Assembly (NCBI GenBank): GCA_964356545.1 | Contig: CAYHHX010000015.1 | Coordinates: 1-11,537, forward strand | Source: JACPYG01 sp964356545 | GTDB taxonomy: Bacteria; Patescibacteriota; Minisyncoccia; Minisyncoccales; Staskawiczbacteraceae | Length of the DNA stretch: 11,537 nt | Direction of reading: 5' to 3' | In this document: piece after piece, positions 5,976-11,465 of the stretch | Layout: every line of letters starts with the position of its first letter | Numbering within the stretch: position 1 is the first letter of the stretch | Position numbers and translations under genes: made by a program | The notes under the pieces: generated by a model | Database searches by the model: none | Told to the model about the DNA's origin: nothing | What the model saw: only the letters and a program-made list of their open reading frames with translations

Positions 5976-6094
5976 CCCAGGAGTTCTTCGCCTTCCTTGA
6001 CCAGAGAGAAAAGGTCAGCAACTGGTTTTTGGCGGTTTACATTATCGCCATCCTTTTACTGACGGTCATCGGTGGCATTGCCTTGCTCTCGTAG
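5939..6094 (+). CDS. 51-residue single-helix membrane protein, unknown
   Basis: ATG 5939 lies 7 nt after a clear SD (AAAGGAG, 5925-5931) and the frame ends in TAG. The product has a polar, acidic N-terminal half (QAPQIRDDSMTQEFFAFLDQ) and one C-terminal transmembrane helix (about 29-50, WFLAVYIIAILLLTVIGG), ending almost at once in LLS. This is a tail-anchored layout with the soluble part probably in the cytoplasm. A strong terminator follows 22 nt later, so the gene is a self-contained unit. The codon use is GC-richer than in the left-hand genes, like 6370-7046. The product was not recognised. Confidence 0.7.
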   Translation: MQQAPQIRDDSMTQEFFAFLDQREKVSNWFLAVYIIAILLLTVIGGIALLS

Positions 6095-6115
6095 CACGGA
6101 CTCCTGCCACCGACA

Positions 6116-6144
6116 GAGCGAAGCTAATCACTTCGCTTTTTTTT
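6116..6144 (+). terminator. Rho-independent terminator after the 51-residue ORF
   Basis: A 7-bp stem AGCGAAG/CTTCGCT (6117-6123 with 6131-6137), a 7-nt loop and a run of seven to eight T (6137-6144). From 6145 to 6287 I see no gene. Confidence 0.88.
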
Positions 6145-6287
6145 GTAAAAATGAGTTAGAATGAATCCATAATAATGGCTCTAATATTTTCCAAAGCCCA
6201 CAGCATTTCGGCAAGCTCATTTCATTCGCTTCGCTCACATAAACTATAAAAAATTAATGGCGACTTGAATAAAATTTCGTAACCTAT

Positions 6288-6316
6288 TCGACATTTAACC
6301 AATAACCTGGTATAAG
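6288..6316 (+). promoter_or_regulatory. Promoter of the two-gene membrane operon
   Basis: TCGACA (6288-6293), a 17-nt spacer ending in TGG, and TATAAG (6311-6316) form a near-consensus -35 and extended -10. Transcription would start near 6323, giving a leader of about 47 nt with an SD AAAGGA (6355-6360) before ATG 6370. Confidence 0.6.
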
Positions 6317-6369
6317 TAGGTAAATCATTCGCTCCTTAACAACCAGTTTCCCAGAAAGGAAAAATCTCA

Positions 6370-6792
6370 ATGACAAATGACGAGCGGGCAATGTACACGG
6401 GAATGGCGATTTCCCGCAACACCGAAGTTACCCTGCGTTGGTCTCGGACTCAGATGTTTATGCTCATCAACTCGGCTCTATTTACGCTCCTTTTCACAAA
6501 GGACGCAGGGCTATGGTTGTTTGCTGGTCTGGGTTTTTTCGGGGTAATTATTGGAGTCATCTGGTTCCTAATTAACCGAAAAACCCAGCAATGGGTTGAT
6601 TACTGGCAGACACGCCTCGCCCAAATCACCCACACAGACGAGCCAAACATGGGTACGGTCAATGTGTTCGTTGGAGCCGAGTGGGACAAAATCAATAAGG
6701 GAGCAACTTTCTATAAGCTTCTGTACATCTTGCCCATTCTGTTTGGAGCTTTGTGGATTTCCATCTTCGTCTTCTCGTTCACCAAACTCTAA
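6370..6792 (+). CDS. 140-residue membrane protein, unknown
   Basis: The start is supported by SD AAAGGA nine bases upstream and by the promoter at 6288-6316. Hydrophobic segments lie at about 28-44 (FMLINSALFTLLF), 48-68 (LWLFAGLGFFGVIIGVIWFL) and 115-137 (YKLLYILPILFGALWISIF). Between the second and third is a polar, tryptophan-rich stretch (NRKTQQWVDYWQTRLAQI), then VFVGAEWDKIN. The N-terminal TGMAISRNTEVTLRWSRTQ is likely an amphipathic helix. It resembles, from memory, a loose class of small bacterial membrane proteins with conserved W...YW, but I cannot name a family. It forms an operon with the next gene (11-nt gap), sharing promoter and terminator, so the two may form a complex. Confidence 0.82.
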   Translation: MTNDERAMYTGMAISRNTEVTLRWSRTQMFMLINSALFTLLFTKDAGLWLFAGLGFFGVIIGVIWFLINRKTQQWVDYWQTRLAQITHTDEPNMGTVNVFVGAEWDKINKGATFYKLLYILPILFGALWISIFVFSFTKL

Positions 6793-6803
6793 TGGAGGTA
6801 ACT

Positions 6804-7046
6804 ATGTTCAAGAAAATCACTTGGGATGTCGTGCTTCTGTATGGCTCACTTTTGGTGCTGGGCTTGGTCGCAATCATCGTTGTTGCGGTCAATCATAACA
6901 ACCCAACACTGGGAGACTCCACGCCTGTACTTGCACTCGGCTGCGGGCTCATCACTGCGTCGGTAGTTGGAGCTTTACACTTCCTATTTTCGAAAGAAGA
7001 AGGGGGGACTAAAGCCAGCCAACCCGCCGAAAGAGAAGTAAAATGA
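6804..7046 (+). CDS. 80-residue two-helix membrane protein, unknown
   Basis: The start at ATG 6804 is chosen over an upstream in-frame ATG at 6753 because SD GGAGGT (6794-6799) sits just before it; the longer form would overlap the preceding gene. The protein has two hydrophobic segments, about 9-29 (VVLLYGSLLVLGLVAIIVVAV) and 39-63 (TPVLALGCGLITASVVGALHFLF), and a polar, charged tail (KEEGGTKASQPAEREVK). Both ends are probably cytoplasmic. It is the second gene of the operon with 6370-6792 and is followed by a terminator 40 nt later. The product was not recognised. A role as assembly partner of the 140-residue protein is a guess from the operon. Confidence 0.8.
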   Translation: MFKKITWDVVLLYGSLLVLGLVAIIVVAVNHNNPTLGDSTPVLALGCGLITASVVGALHFLFSKEEGGTKASQPAEREVK

Positions 7047-7085
7047 ACTGACTGCTTTCCACTGAAAGTAATCGTTCAAATCAAC

Positions 7086-7121
7086 AAAGCCCTTTGGGTA
7101 ACACCACTGGGCTTCTTTTTA
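7086..7121 (+). terminator. Rho-independent terminator of the 6370-7046 operon
   Basis: AAGCCC (7087-7092) pairs with GGGCTT (7109-7114), with an inner TGG/CCA, followed by CTTTTTATTTAT. Confidence 0.8.
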
Positions 7122-7143
7122 TTTATAAAATTTTGTTAGAACA

Positions 7144-7171
7144 ATGCCATTCGATACGAAGCGAATGGCAT
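7144..7171. repeat. Perfect 10-bp hairpin between convergent terminators
   Basis: ATGCCATTCG (7144-7153) and CGAATGGCAT (7162-7171) flank an 8-nt loop. No T-run follows on either strand, so this is not an ordinary terminator. It sits midway between the plus-strand terminator at 7086-7121 and the minus-strand one at 7206-7238. Confidence 0.75.
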
Positions 7172-7205
7172 GCGGAGGTTGTAAAGTAATAGTTAATTTT
7201 TAAAA

Positions 7206-7238
7206 TGAAAAAACCCAGGGGTTGTTATGCCCGAGGGT
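7206..7238 (-). terminator. Terminator of the 59-residue CxxC gene
   Basis: On the minus strand ACCC (7238-7235) pairs with GGGT (7216-7213), with an inner GGG/CCC, followed by TTTTTTC. The stem is short and interrupted, but it lies 23 nt after the stop and has a clear U-run. Confidence 0.6.
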
Positions 7239-7261
7239 ATGTGATTTGAGGTGTTGGATAG

Positions 7262-7441
7262 TTACTTTTTCACTTTTCCGCAGATTTTACATCGGCCATT
7301 TATGAATTCATGTTTTTGTTTAAGCTCTTCGCATGGCCACCTTGAGTGCAAAAAGAAATTATCGTCTTTACTATTTAGGATCCACACACTCAAACCCAGA
7401 ATGGTAAAAATCAAAAGAGCAAGAACAACATTCCAAAACAT
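7262..7441 (-). CDS. 59-residue membrane-anchored CxxC protein, unknown
   Basis: This short frame on the minus strand starts at ATG 7441 and stops at TAA 7262-7264. SD AGGAG is 7 nt upstream of the ATG, a good promoter lies at 7485-7513 and a terminator follows, so the whole transcription unit is present. The protein has one N-terminal transmembrane helix or uncleaved signal anchor (about 3-22, WNVVLALLIFTILGLSVWIL), then a polar part with WPCEELKQKHEF and a terminal CKICGK. C37, H44, C51 and C54 could bind one metal ion, or the CxxC could be a redox pair. Which of the two applies cannot be told. The plus-strand frame over the same bases is low complexity and has no SD, so I prefer the minus gene. 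Confidence 0.72.
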   Translation of the reverse strand: MFWNVVLALLIFTILGLSVWILNSKDDNFFLHSRWPCEELKQKHEFINGRCKICGKVKK

Positions 7442-7484
7442 TTCATTTCTCCTGATTAGTGAAAAACATCTACACCCTGTATTA

Positions 7485-7514
7485 AATATAACATTTTACA
7501 TTGATAAAATCAAT
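7485..7514 (-). promoter_or_regulatory. Promoter of the 59-residue gene with overlapping inverted repeat
   Basis: On the minus strand TTGATT (7513-7508), 17 nt ending in TGT, and TATATT (7490-7485) make a strong extended -10 promoter with a start near 7478. The -35 lies inside a perfect 6-bp inverted repeat, ATTGAT-AAA-ATCAAT (7500-7514), which could be an operator. Confidence 0.58.
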
Positions 7515-7621
7515 TTTTTATGGAAATTTTATGTCAATTACTCTAATTTCAGTAAAATCAAATATATCAAACTCGTAATTATAAAAATGGAAAATATGCT
7601 AATAGTAATTTATAATTAATA

Positions 7622-8224
7622 ATGACTAGAAACAAAACAGCAACAACAAGATGTGCTTGGCCAGGTAGTAATCCGCTCTTGGTTGATTACCACGATAAAG
7701 AGTGGGGTATTCCGGTGCATAATGACAGAGTACTTTTTGAATTTCTAATTTTAGAGGGCGCACAAGCCGGACTTACATGGCAAACTGTTTTGAATAAACG
7801 TAAAAATTATCACAAAGCGCTCAATGGCTTTAATGTCAAAAAAGTTGCTAGTTATGGAGTCAAAGATGTAGAACGATTACTCGCAGATGCAGGTATCATT
7901 CGTAATCGACTTAAGATTGCGGCGACCATCCAGAACGCAAAAAAGTTTTTGGAGGTTCAAAAAGAATTTGGCTCTTTTGATAAATATATCTGGCATTTCG
8001 TAGATGGTAAACCAATAAATCATAGAATTAAGTTAACGAAAGATATCCAGGCCACCACGAAAGAATCCGACACAATGAGTAAAGATTTATTAAAACGTGG
8101 CTTTAAGTTTGTCGGCTCAACCATTTGCTATGCTTTCATGCAAGCCATGGGAATGGTCAATGATCATCAGACAGATTGTTTTCGGTATGCTATAATAAAA
8201 TCAAAACAAAAAGATCGAATATAA
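7622..8224 (+). CDS. tag: DNA-3-methyladenine glycosylase I
   Basis: This enzyme starts base-excision repair by removing 3-methyladenine from alkylated DNA. The 200 residues follow the TAG family closely: RCAWPGSNPLLVDYHDKEWG, LEGAQAGLTWQTVL, DAGIIRNRLKI, KRGFKFVGSTICYAFMQAMG and NDHQTDC. The structural zinc ligands are present as C11, H24, H182 and C186. Y23, E45 and W53 occupy the positions of the E. coli base-binding residues Tyr16, Glu38 and Trp46. The N-terminus is about seven residues longer than that of E. coli Tag. No SD is seen; TATAAT at 7610-7615 lies too close for a normal leader, so the transcript may be leaderless. It is a stand-alone gene with no repair genes beside it in the window. 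Confidence 0.96.
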   Translation: MTRNKTATTRCAWPGSNPLLVDYHDKEWGIPVHNDRVLFEFLILEGAQAGLTWQTVLNKRKNYHKALNGFNVKKVASYGVKDVERLLADAGIIRNRLKIAATIQNAKKFLEVQKEFGSFDKYIWHFVDGKPINHRIKLTKDIQATTKESDTMSKDLLKRGFKFVGSTICYAFMQAMGMVNDHQTDCFRYAIIKSKQKDRI

Positions 8225-8293
8225 ACTAAATGGGGCATTGGATAGAATAAGCAAAGAAAATAGTAGCAGGCTGGTTGGTTTGGTTTTGATTTT

Positions 8294-8338
8294 AACTCGC
8301 GAATTAAATCCAGAGCTAATTTAATCAGCCCAAGAGTT
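8294..8338 (+). promoter_or_regulatory. Nested hairpin in the leader of the zinc-ribbon gene
   Basis: AACTC (8294-8298) pairs with GAGTT (8334-8338), and inside it ATTAAAT (8303-8309) pairs with ATTTAAT (8319-8325). The structure ends 5 nt before the SD of the next gene, so it could affect its translation. The stems are AT-rich and weak, and no known riboswitch was recognised. Confidence 0.35.
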
Positions 8339-8355
8339 CTTTCAAGGAGAAAGCG

Positions 8356-8547
8356 ATGTATAGATTAAAGGAGAAAGTGATATCTAGGTCTATCATTGTT
8401 GATGTTCGCACTTTTCAATGCATTAGTTGCCTAAGGATAAAGATGTCTCAATACGGAGAGTGGAGATTCTGTGGTCTATTACTACTATACGCTAAATATA
8501 GGACTTGCTCTAAGTGCAAAAAACAATTAAAGAAAAGATATTACTAA
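8356..8547 (+). CDS. 63-residue zinc-ribbon protein, unknown
   Basis: The start is fixed by a strong SD, AAGGAG (8344-8349), six bases upstream. The basic product has two CxxC knuckles, CISC (C22, C25) and CSKC (C51, C54), spaced 25 residues apart as in a one-zinc ribbon. C39 lies between them and is probably not a ligand. The C-terminus KCKKQLKKRYY is strongly positive, so binding to nucleic acid or the ribosome is possible, but no family is recognised. It lies between tag and the minus-strand kinase. The long hairpin just after its stop has its U-run on the minus strand, so it serves the kinase better than this gene. Together with the 59-residue protein it is one of two small CxxC proteins within 1.3 kb. 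Confidence 0.68.
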   Translation: MYRLKEKVISRSIIVDVRTFQCISCLRIKMSQYGEWRFCGLLLLYAKYRTCSKCKKQLKKRYY

Positions 8548-8607
8548 AAAAAGGGAGGGGTAATTTAATACTTTAAACTACGAGAGTTAAAGTAAATTAT
8601 CCCTCCC
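8546..8607 (-). terminator. Long terminator hairpin of the histidine kinase cassette
   Basis: The arms 8553-8576 and 8587-8607 pair over 21 bp (one G.U pair, one 3-nt bulge) around a 10-nt loop; the outer part is GGGAGGG/CCCTCCC. On the minus strand the stem is followed by seven T (8552-8546). It overlaps the stop of the convergent zinc-ribbon gene and may end both transcripts. Confidence 0.85.
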
Positions 8608-8658
8608 TCACCACTTTAAAAAACTATGTTAAGCAAGTAAATTAAAAATTGTAATATT

Positions 8659-10398
8659 TTACATTGGTAATATAAAATAAAAGCTGCTTCCTATGTTTTC
8701 CTCTGAGGCAACTCCAACGAATCCTTTATGAGCCTGGATAATTCCTTTTACAACGACGAGCCCTAAGCCGGTCCCTTTTTTCTCGCGTTCTTTTATAGCT
8801 AATCCAAATTGTTTAAATTTAATAAAAAGTTGAGCAATTTTATCTTGGGAAAGGCCCATTCCATAATCTGTGACAGCCACAATTAATGAATCTGGCAGAT
8901 TAGCAATATTCTGCGAATTTTTATTTAAAAACCATTTTATTCCAGCCGATTTAGCTTCTTTAGATATATCTTGCTCTTTTTTATGAAGTAACGCCTGAAC
9001 GGTAATGGTTCCTTTTTTTGGAGCAAATTTTATTGCGTTAGAAATAAGATTATTTAATACCTGGCTAATATAAATCGGATCAAAATCAATATTTTCTGGA
9101 ATATTTTTATCTAAACAAGTTTCAATTTTTACATTAGAAAACTTTGCCGATGTTTTAAAAAAATCAGCTCTTTCTTTAATAATTTTTACAATATTTGACG
9201 GCTGTTTATAAATCTCAAATTTTTCGGTTTCAAGTTTTGCAACATCTAATAAATCGTTAACTAATTCGAGCATCCTTGAAGAATTCTGGAACATAAACTC
9301 AAGATATTTAGAATAAGACTTAGATGTTTTCTTTTTTAAAAGTAATTCAGCTATATTTTTTATATTACTTAATGGAGACCTTAATTCATGAACCATCATT
9401 GAGGTGAAATCCTCGCGTATCCTTTCAATTTCTTTCATAGGAGTAATATCGTGAAAAATAATAACAGCTCCTAATATTTCATTTTTTGTTGTTCCAAAAG
9501 TACTTCTAACTGGAGAAACAATAATTTGAAAAAAACGGTTATTAATTAAAACATTATCAACACTTAAAGATTTATCTAATTTAACGCTTTCTTCAAGCTT
9601 GCCTCTAATATCAAATTTTTCGCCTAATTTTTCAATAAAATCAAAGATTGATATATCTTCTTTAGAGCTTATACCAACAGCGTTTTTTGCAGCTGGATTA
9701 ACTACCATAATTTTATAGTCTTTATCGGTCATTACTACGCCTTCATTTATACTTTCTACCATTGCATTCAATTTTCTTTGCTCTGTATTCACTACTTCTT
9801 GTAAGGAAGTAACCGCATTCGATGCTTGCCTGGTAATTTTATATAAAATAGTCATTTCCTCTTCTTTGTAAAGACCAGCTTTAGTGTCTGCAATAGTTAA
9901 AATACTTGCAACTTTACCACCAATAACCAAAGGAATATTGAAAAAAGAACGTACAGGCTCTTTAATGTCTTCTACTAAAAGAGCGCCAGATAAAATTTCT
10001 TCTATATGTATTTTGCTAAAATCTTTATTTAAAAGAGCAGACAATGAATTTATCATTCTATCTTTAATATCATTAATAAATTCCCTAGATACTGATTTTT
10101 CTAAATAAACCTTAAAGATAATTTTTTCAGGTTCAATAAACATATATGAAGTAACACTATAGTCAATAAGTTGTTTTAAAGATCCTGTAATAACATCTAT
10201 AATATTTTGCACATTTAAAGAATACCCAGTTCTTACTCCAAGTTCTTTTAAAATGGCTAGTTCATATATATTTTTACGCATTTTTTCTTCATTTTTTCTA
10301 ACGTCCCTTTTTAACTTATTTGTTTTCCAATAACAAAAAACAATAGCTATTATAATAGAAGAAAAAACTATAGATAACGTAATAAAAATATCAGCCAT
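8659..10398 (-). CDS. Membrane-anchored GAF-PAS sensor histidine kinase
   Basis: This is a two-component sensor kinase of 579 residues. In order it has one N-terminal transmembrane helix (about 5-24), a charged coiled coil (28-48), a GAF-like domain (about 49-205), a PAS domain (about 207-320, EGVVMTDKDYKIMVVNPAA) and a HisKA domain with H-box FTSMMVHELRSPLSNI (phospho-acceptor H337). The HATPase domain has the N-box QVLNNLISNAIKF (about 446-458), G1 TDYGMGLS (D511) and G2 GTGLGLVVVKGI (542-553). All kinase motifs are intact. A 30-residue insertion (about 471-502) separates the N-box strand from G1. The sensory part is cytoplasmic, so the signal is probably intracellular or comes from a membrane partner. 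The preceding 130-residue membrane protein ends two bases before its ATG, so they are surely co-transcribed. No response regulator is in the window. Confidence 0.95.
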   Translation of the reverse strand: MADIFITLSIVFSSIIIAIVFCYWKTNKLKRDVRKNEEKMRKNIYELAILKELGVRTGYSLNVQNIIDVITGSLKQLIDYSVTSYMFIEPEKIIFKVYLEKSVSREFINDIKDRMINSLSALLNKDFSKIHIEEILSGALLVEDIKEPVRSFFNIPLVIGGKVASILTIADTKAGLYKEEEMTILYKITRQASNAVTSLQEVVNTEQRKLNAMVESINEGVVMTDKDYKIMVVNPAAKNAVGISSKEDISIFDFIEKLGEKFDIRGKLEESVKLDKSLSVDNVLINNRFFQIIVSPVRSTFGTTKNEILGAVIIFHDITPMKEIERIREDFTSMMVHELRSPLSNIKNIAELLLKKKTSKSYSKYLEFMFQNSSRMLELVNDLLDVAKLETEKFEIYKQPSNIVKIIKERADFFKTSAKFSNVKIETCLDKNIPENIDFDPIYISQVLNNLISNAIKFAPKKGTITVQALLHKKEQDISKEAKSAGIKWFLNKNSQNIANLPDSLIVAVTDYGMGLSQDKIAQLFIKFKQFGLAIKEREKKGTGLGLVVVKGIIQAHKGFVGVASEENIGSSFYFILPM

Positions 10399-10400
10399 TT

Positions 10401-10793
10401 TTATTTCATTGACTTAATTAGTCTAGTCAAGCTAGCTAAGCCAAAACCCAGCACAAGAAATCCGGCAAGCGTTATTATGCCATGTAAATAATTACTATAT
10501 ACGTCCGGCCCAAAAAGAGAATCTAAATTATACTTAGGTACTCCCCTTATAATGGTATTAATAGAAAGTAAAAAAATACCAGCACTCATTATTTTTAACG
10601 ATTTACCAAGCATTCCACCAAATCCGCTCAAATTGACCCATAAACTATATATTATTTTACCAACAATTATCAAAGTAATAATATTAATAATGAGTTGGAA
10701 ATCTCCAAGTGTTTGTATTTCTAATACCGATACCGGAGAAGCTGCAAATAAATAAAGAGGAGTACTTGAAAACAAAAAAAGTTTATTTTTCAT
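10401..10793 (-). CDS. 130-residue membrane protein coupled to the kinase, unknown
   Basis: The N-terminus looks like a signal peptide or first helix (MKNKLFLFSSTPLYLFAASP). Three further hydrophobic segments follow: about 30-52 (FQLIINIITLIIVGKIIYSLW), 66-83 (LKIMSAGIFLLSINTII) and 103-123 (YLHGIITLAGFLVLGFGLASL). The loop GFGGMLGKS and the HG before the last helix stand out; the single histidine H104 could matter in sensing but this is not shown. The TAA lies two bases before the ATG of the histidine kinase, which strongly suggests a functional pair with this protein as membrane sensor or anchor. It lies 35 nt after the 96-residue gene. A possible internal promoter overlaps that gap. The family was not recognised. 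Confidence 0.82.
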   Translation of the reverse strand: MKNKLFLFSSTPLYLFAASPVSVLEIQTLGDFQLIINIITLIIVGKIIYSLWVNLSGFGGMLGKSLKIMSAGIFLLSINTIIRGVPKYNLDSLFGPDVYSNYLHGIITLAGFLVLGFGLASLTRLIKSMK

Positions 10794-10808
10794 TTTTTTA
10801 ATATTTTA

Positions 10809-10837
10809 ATTATACTAATAACTTTAAATTATTTAAA
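10809..10837 (-). promoter_or_regulatory. Possible internal promoter before the 130-residue gene
   Basis: On the minus strand TATAAT (10814-10809) has a weak -35, TTTAAA (10837-10832), at 17 nt. The start near 10802 would leave a leader of only about 8 nt. The region is so AT-rich that chance is a real alternative. Confidence 0.3.
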
Positions 10838-11119
10838 ATTTAAAGCCGTTATATGATCTTTTTTAATGTCTGGGTATTTTTCAAAAATTGAACCTAATGC
10901 GTTTTTGACAATCATTCCAGACAACTCCACGTATTCGTTGATTAGTTTTTGGAGAGCAATTGCAGACTCTCCTTTTATTTCGATAACCTTGCCCTTGTCA
11001 TCCATAATTAACTCTGAGACATTACGCGCCTTTAAAATGGCAATATCTGGCCCCAAGATTATTGATTGCTTGGCGATAATTTCAGACATTAATGTCATAT
11101 ATTGAATTGTTTGATCCAT
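10829..11119 (-). CDS. 96-residue soluble protein, first gene of the kinase cassette, unknown
   Basis: This is a cytoplasmic protein with no membrane segment and no cysteine. Its predicted build is helix (MDQTIQYMTLMSEIIAKQSIILG), a second helix (AILKARNVS), a short beta-hairpin (ELIMDDKGKVIEIKG), then a long helix (SAIALQKLINEYVELSGMIV) and an acidic-basic tail. The smooth hydrophobic pattern and an upstream promoter argue that it is real. I recognise no family. It is followed at 35 nt by the 130-residue membrane protein and then by the kinase, so it may be a small ligand-binding or adaptor component of the same pathway. No SD is visible, as in the rest of the cassette. Confidence 0.78.
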   Translation of the reverse strand: MDQTIQYMTLMSEIIAKQSIILGPDIAILKARNVSELIMDDKGKVIEIKGESAIALQKLINEYVELSGMIVKNALGSIFEKYPDIKKDHITALNFK

Positions 11120-11142
11120 AGTTTGATTTTTATTTTTATATT

Positions 11143-11152
11143 AAGTCGACTT
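11143..11152. promoter_or_regulatory. Palindrome AAGTCGACTT in the cassette leader
   Basis: This perfect 10-bp palindrome lies 24 bases before the start codon at 11119 and downstream of the predicted transcription start (about 11164). The position suits a repressor site, but only one copy is seen. Confidence 0.35.
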
Positions 11153-11170
11153 TTAACTTTATATTGCTTA

Positions 11171-11200
11171 ATTGTACCACAAATTAATCCATGATACCAA
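11171..11200 (-). promoter_or_regulatory. Promoter of the kinase cassette
   Basis: On the minus strand TTGGTA (11200-11195), an 18-nt spacer ending in TGG and TACAAT (11176-11171) match -35 and extended -10 elements, giving a leader of about 45 nt for the 96-residue gene. Confidence 0.55.
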
Positions 11201-11254
11201 AAAGCATAATACGTTGTACAATTGGATATTGCAAAGAGGGGTTATTTTTATTTT

Positions 11255-11283
11255 TTGACTTTTTTCAAATTTTTTGTTAAAAT
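11255..11283 (+). promoter_or_regulatory. Promoter of tRNA-Ile
   Basis: TTGACT (11255-11260), a 17-nt spacer ending in TGT and TAAAAT (11278-11283) form one of the best promoters in the window, about 50 nt before the tRNA. The start is predicted near 11290. Confidence 0.62.
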
Positions 11284-11320
11284 TTTAAAATGTAAGAGCA
11301 AAATAAAGTGCCAGAATGCG

Positions 11321-11417
11321 CGTCTGATTTGATGGGCGACTAGTTCAGTGGTAGAACGCTGTCCTGATAAGACAGAGGTCGAAGGTTCGATTCCTTCGTC
11401 GCCCACCAAATCAGATG
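11321..11417 (+). repeat. Leader-trailer inverted repeat around tRNA-Ile
   Basis: Bases 11321-11333 before the tRNA pair with 11405-11417 after it: 12 of 13 positions, with one A.C mismatch and one G.U pair. This prolongs the 7-bp acceptor stem into a helix of about 20 positions. The pairing includes the discriminator and part of CCA. Confidence 0.85.
11334..11408 (+). tRNA. tRNA-Ile (anticodon GAT), CCA encoded
   Basis: The acceptor GGGCGAC/GTCGCCC, D-stem GTTC/GAAC, anticodon stem CTGTC/GACAG with loop CTGATAA, and T-arm GAAGG-TTCGATT-CCTTC are all perfectly paired. A73 and an encoded CCA follow. The anticodon GAT reads ATC and ATT, hence isoleucine. It is transcribed divergently from the kinase cassette. 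Confidence 0.95.
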
Positions 11418-11465
11418 GGAAATACTAAAAAACTTTAATTAGTAAGTTTAATACTAAAAAATAAT

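Noticed and set aside
6174..6250. 24-codon ATG frame in the gap after the 51-residue gene
   Set aside because: It has no SD and no sensible composition; chance frames of this size are common.
6753..6803. Longer N-terminus for the 80-residue protein
   Set aside because: It overlaps the preceding gene and ignores the SD at 6794-6799.
7251..7619. 122-residue plus-strand frame
   Set aside because: It has no SD, is low complexity, runs antisense to the better supported 59-residue gene with its promoter, and has no recognisable fold.
9884..10108. 74-residue plus-strand frame
   Set aside because: It is antisense to the kinase GAF domain. The frames at 10552-10755 and 10866-11105 are likewise antisense to the cassette genes.
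11421..11465. Repeats after tRNA-Ile as a CRISPR or tandem array
   Set aside because: Only two copies of a 12-bp A-rich string are present; no spacer-repeat regularity exists anywhere in the window.
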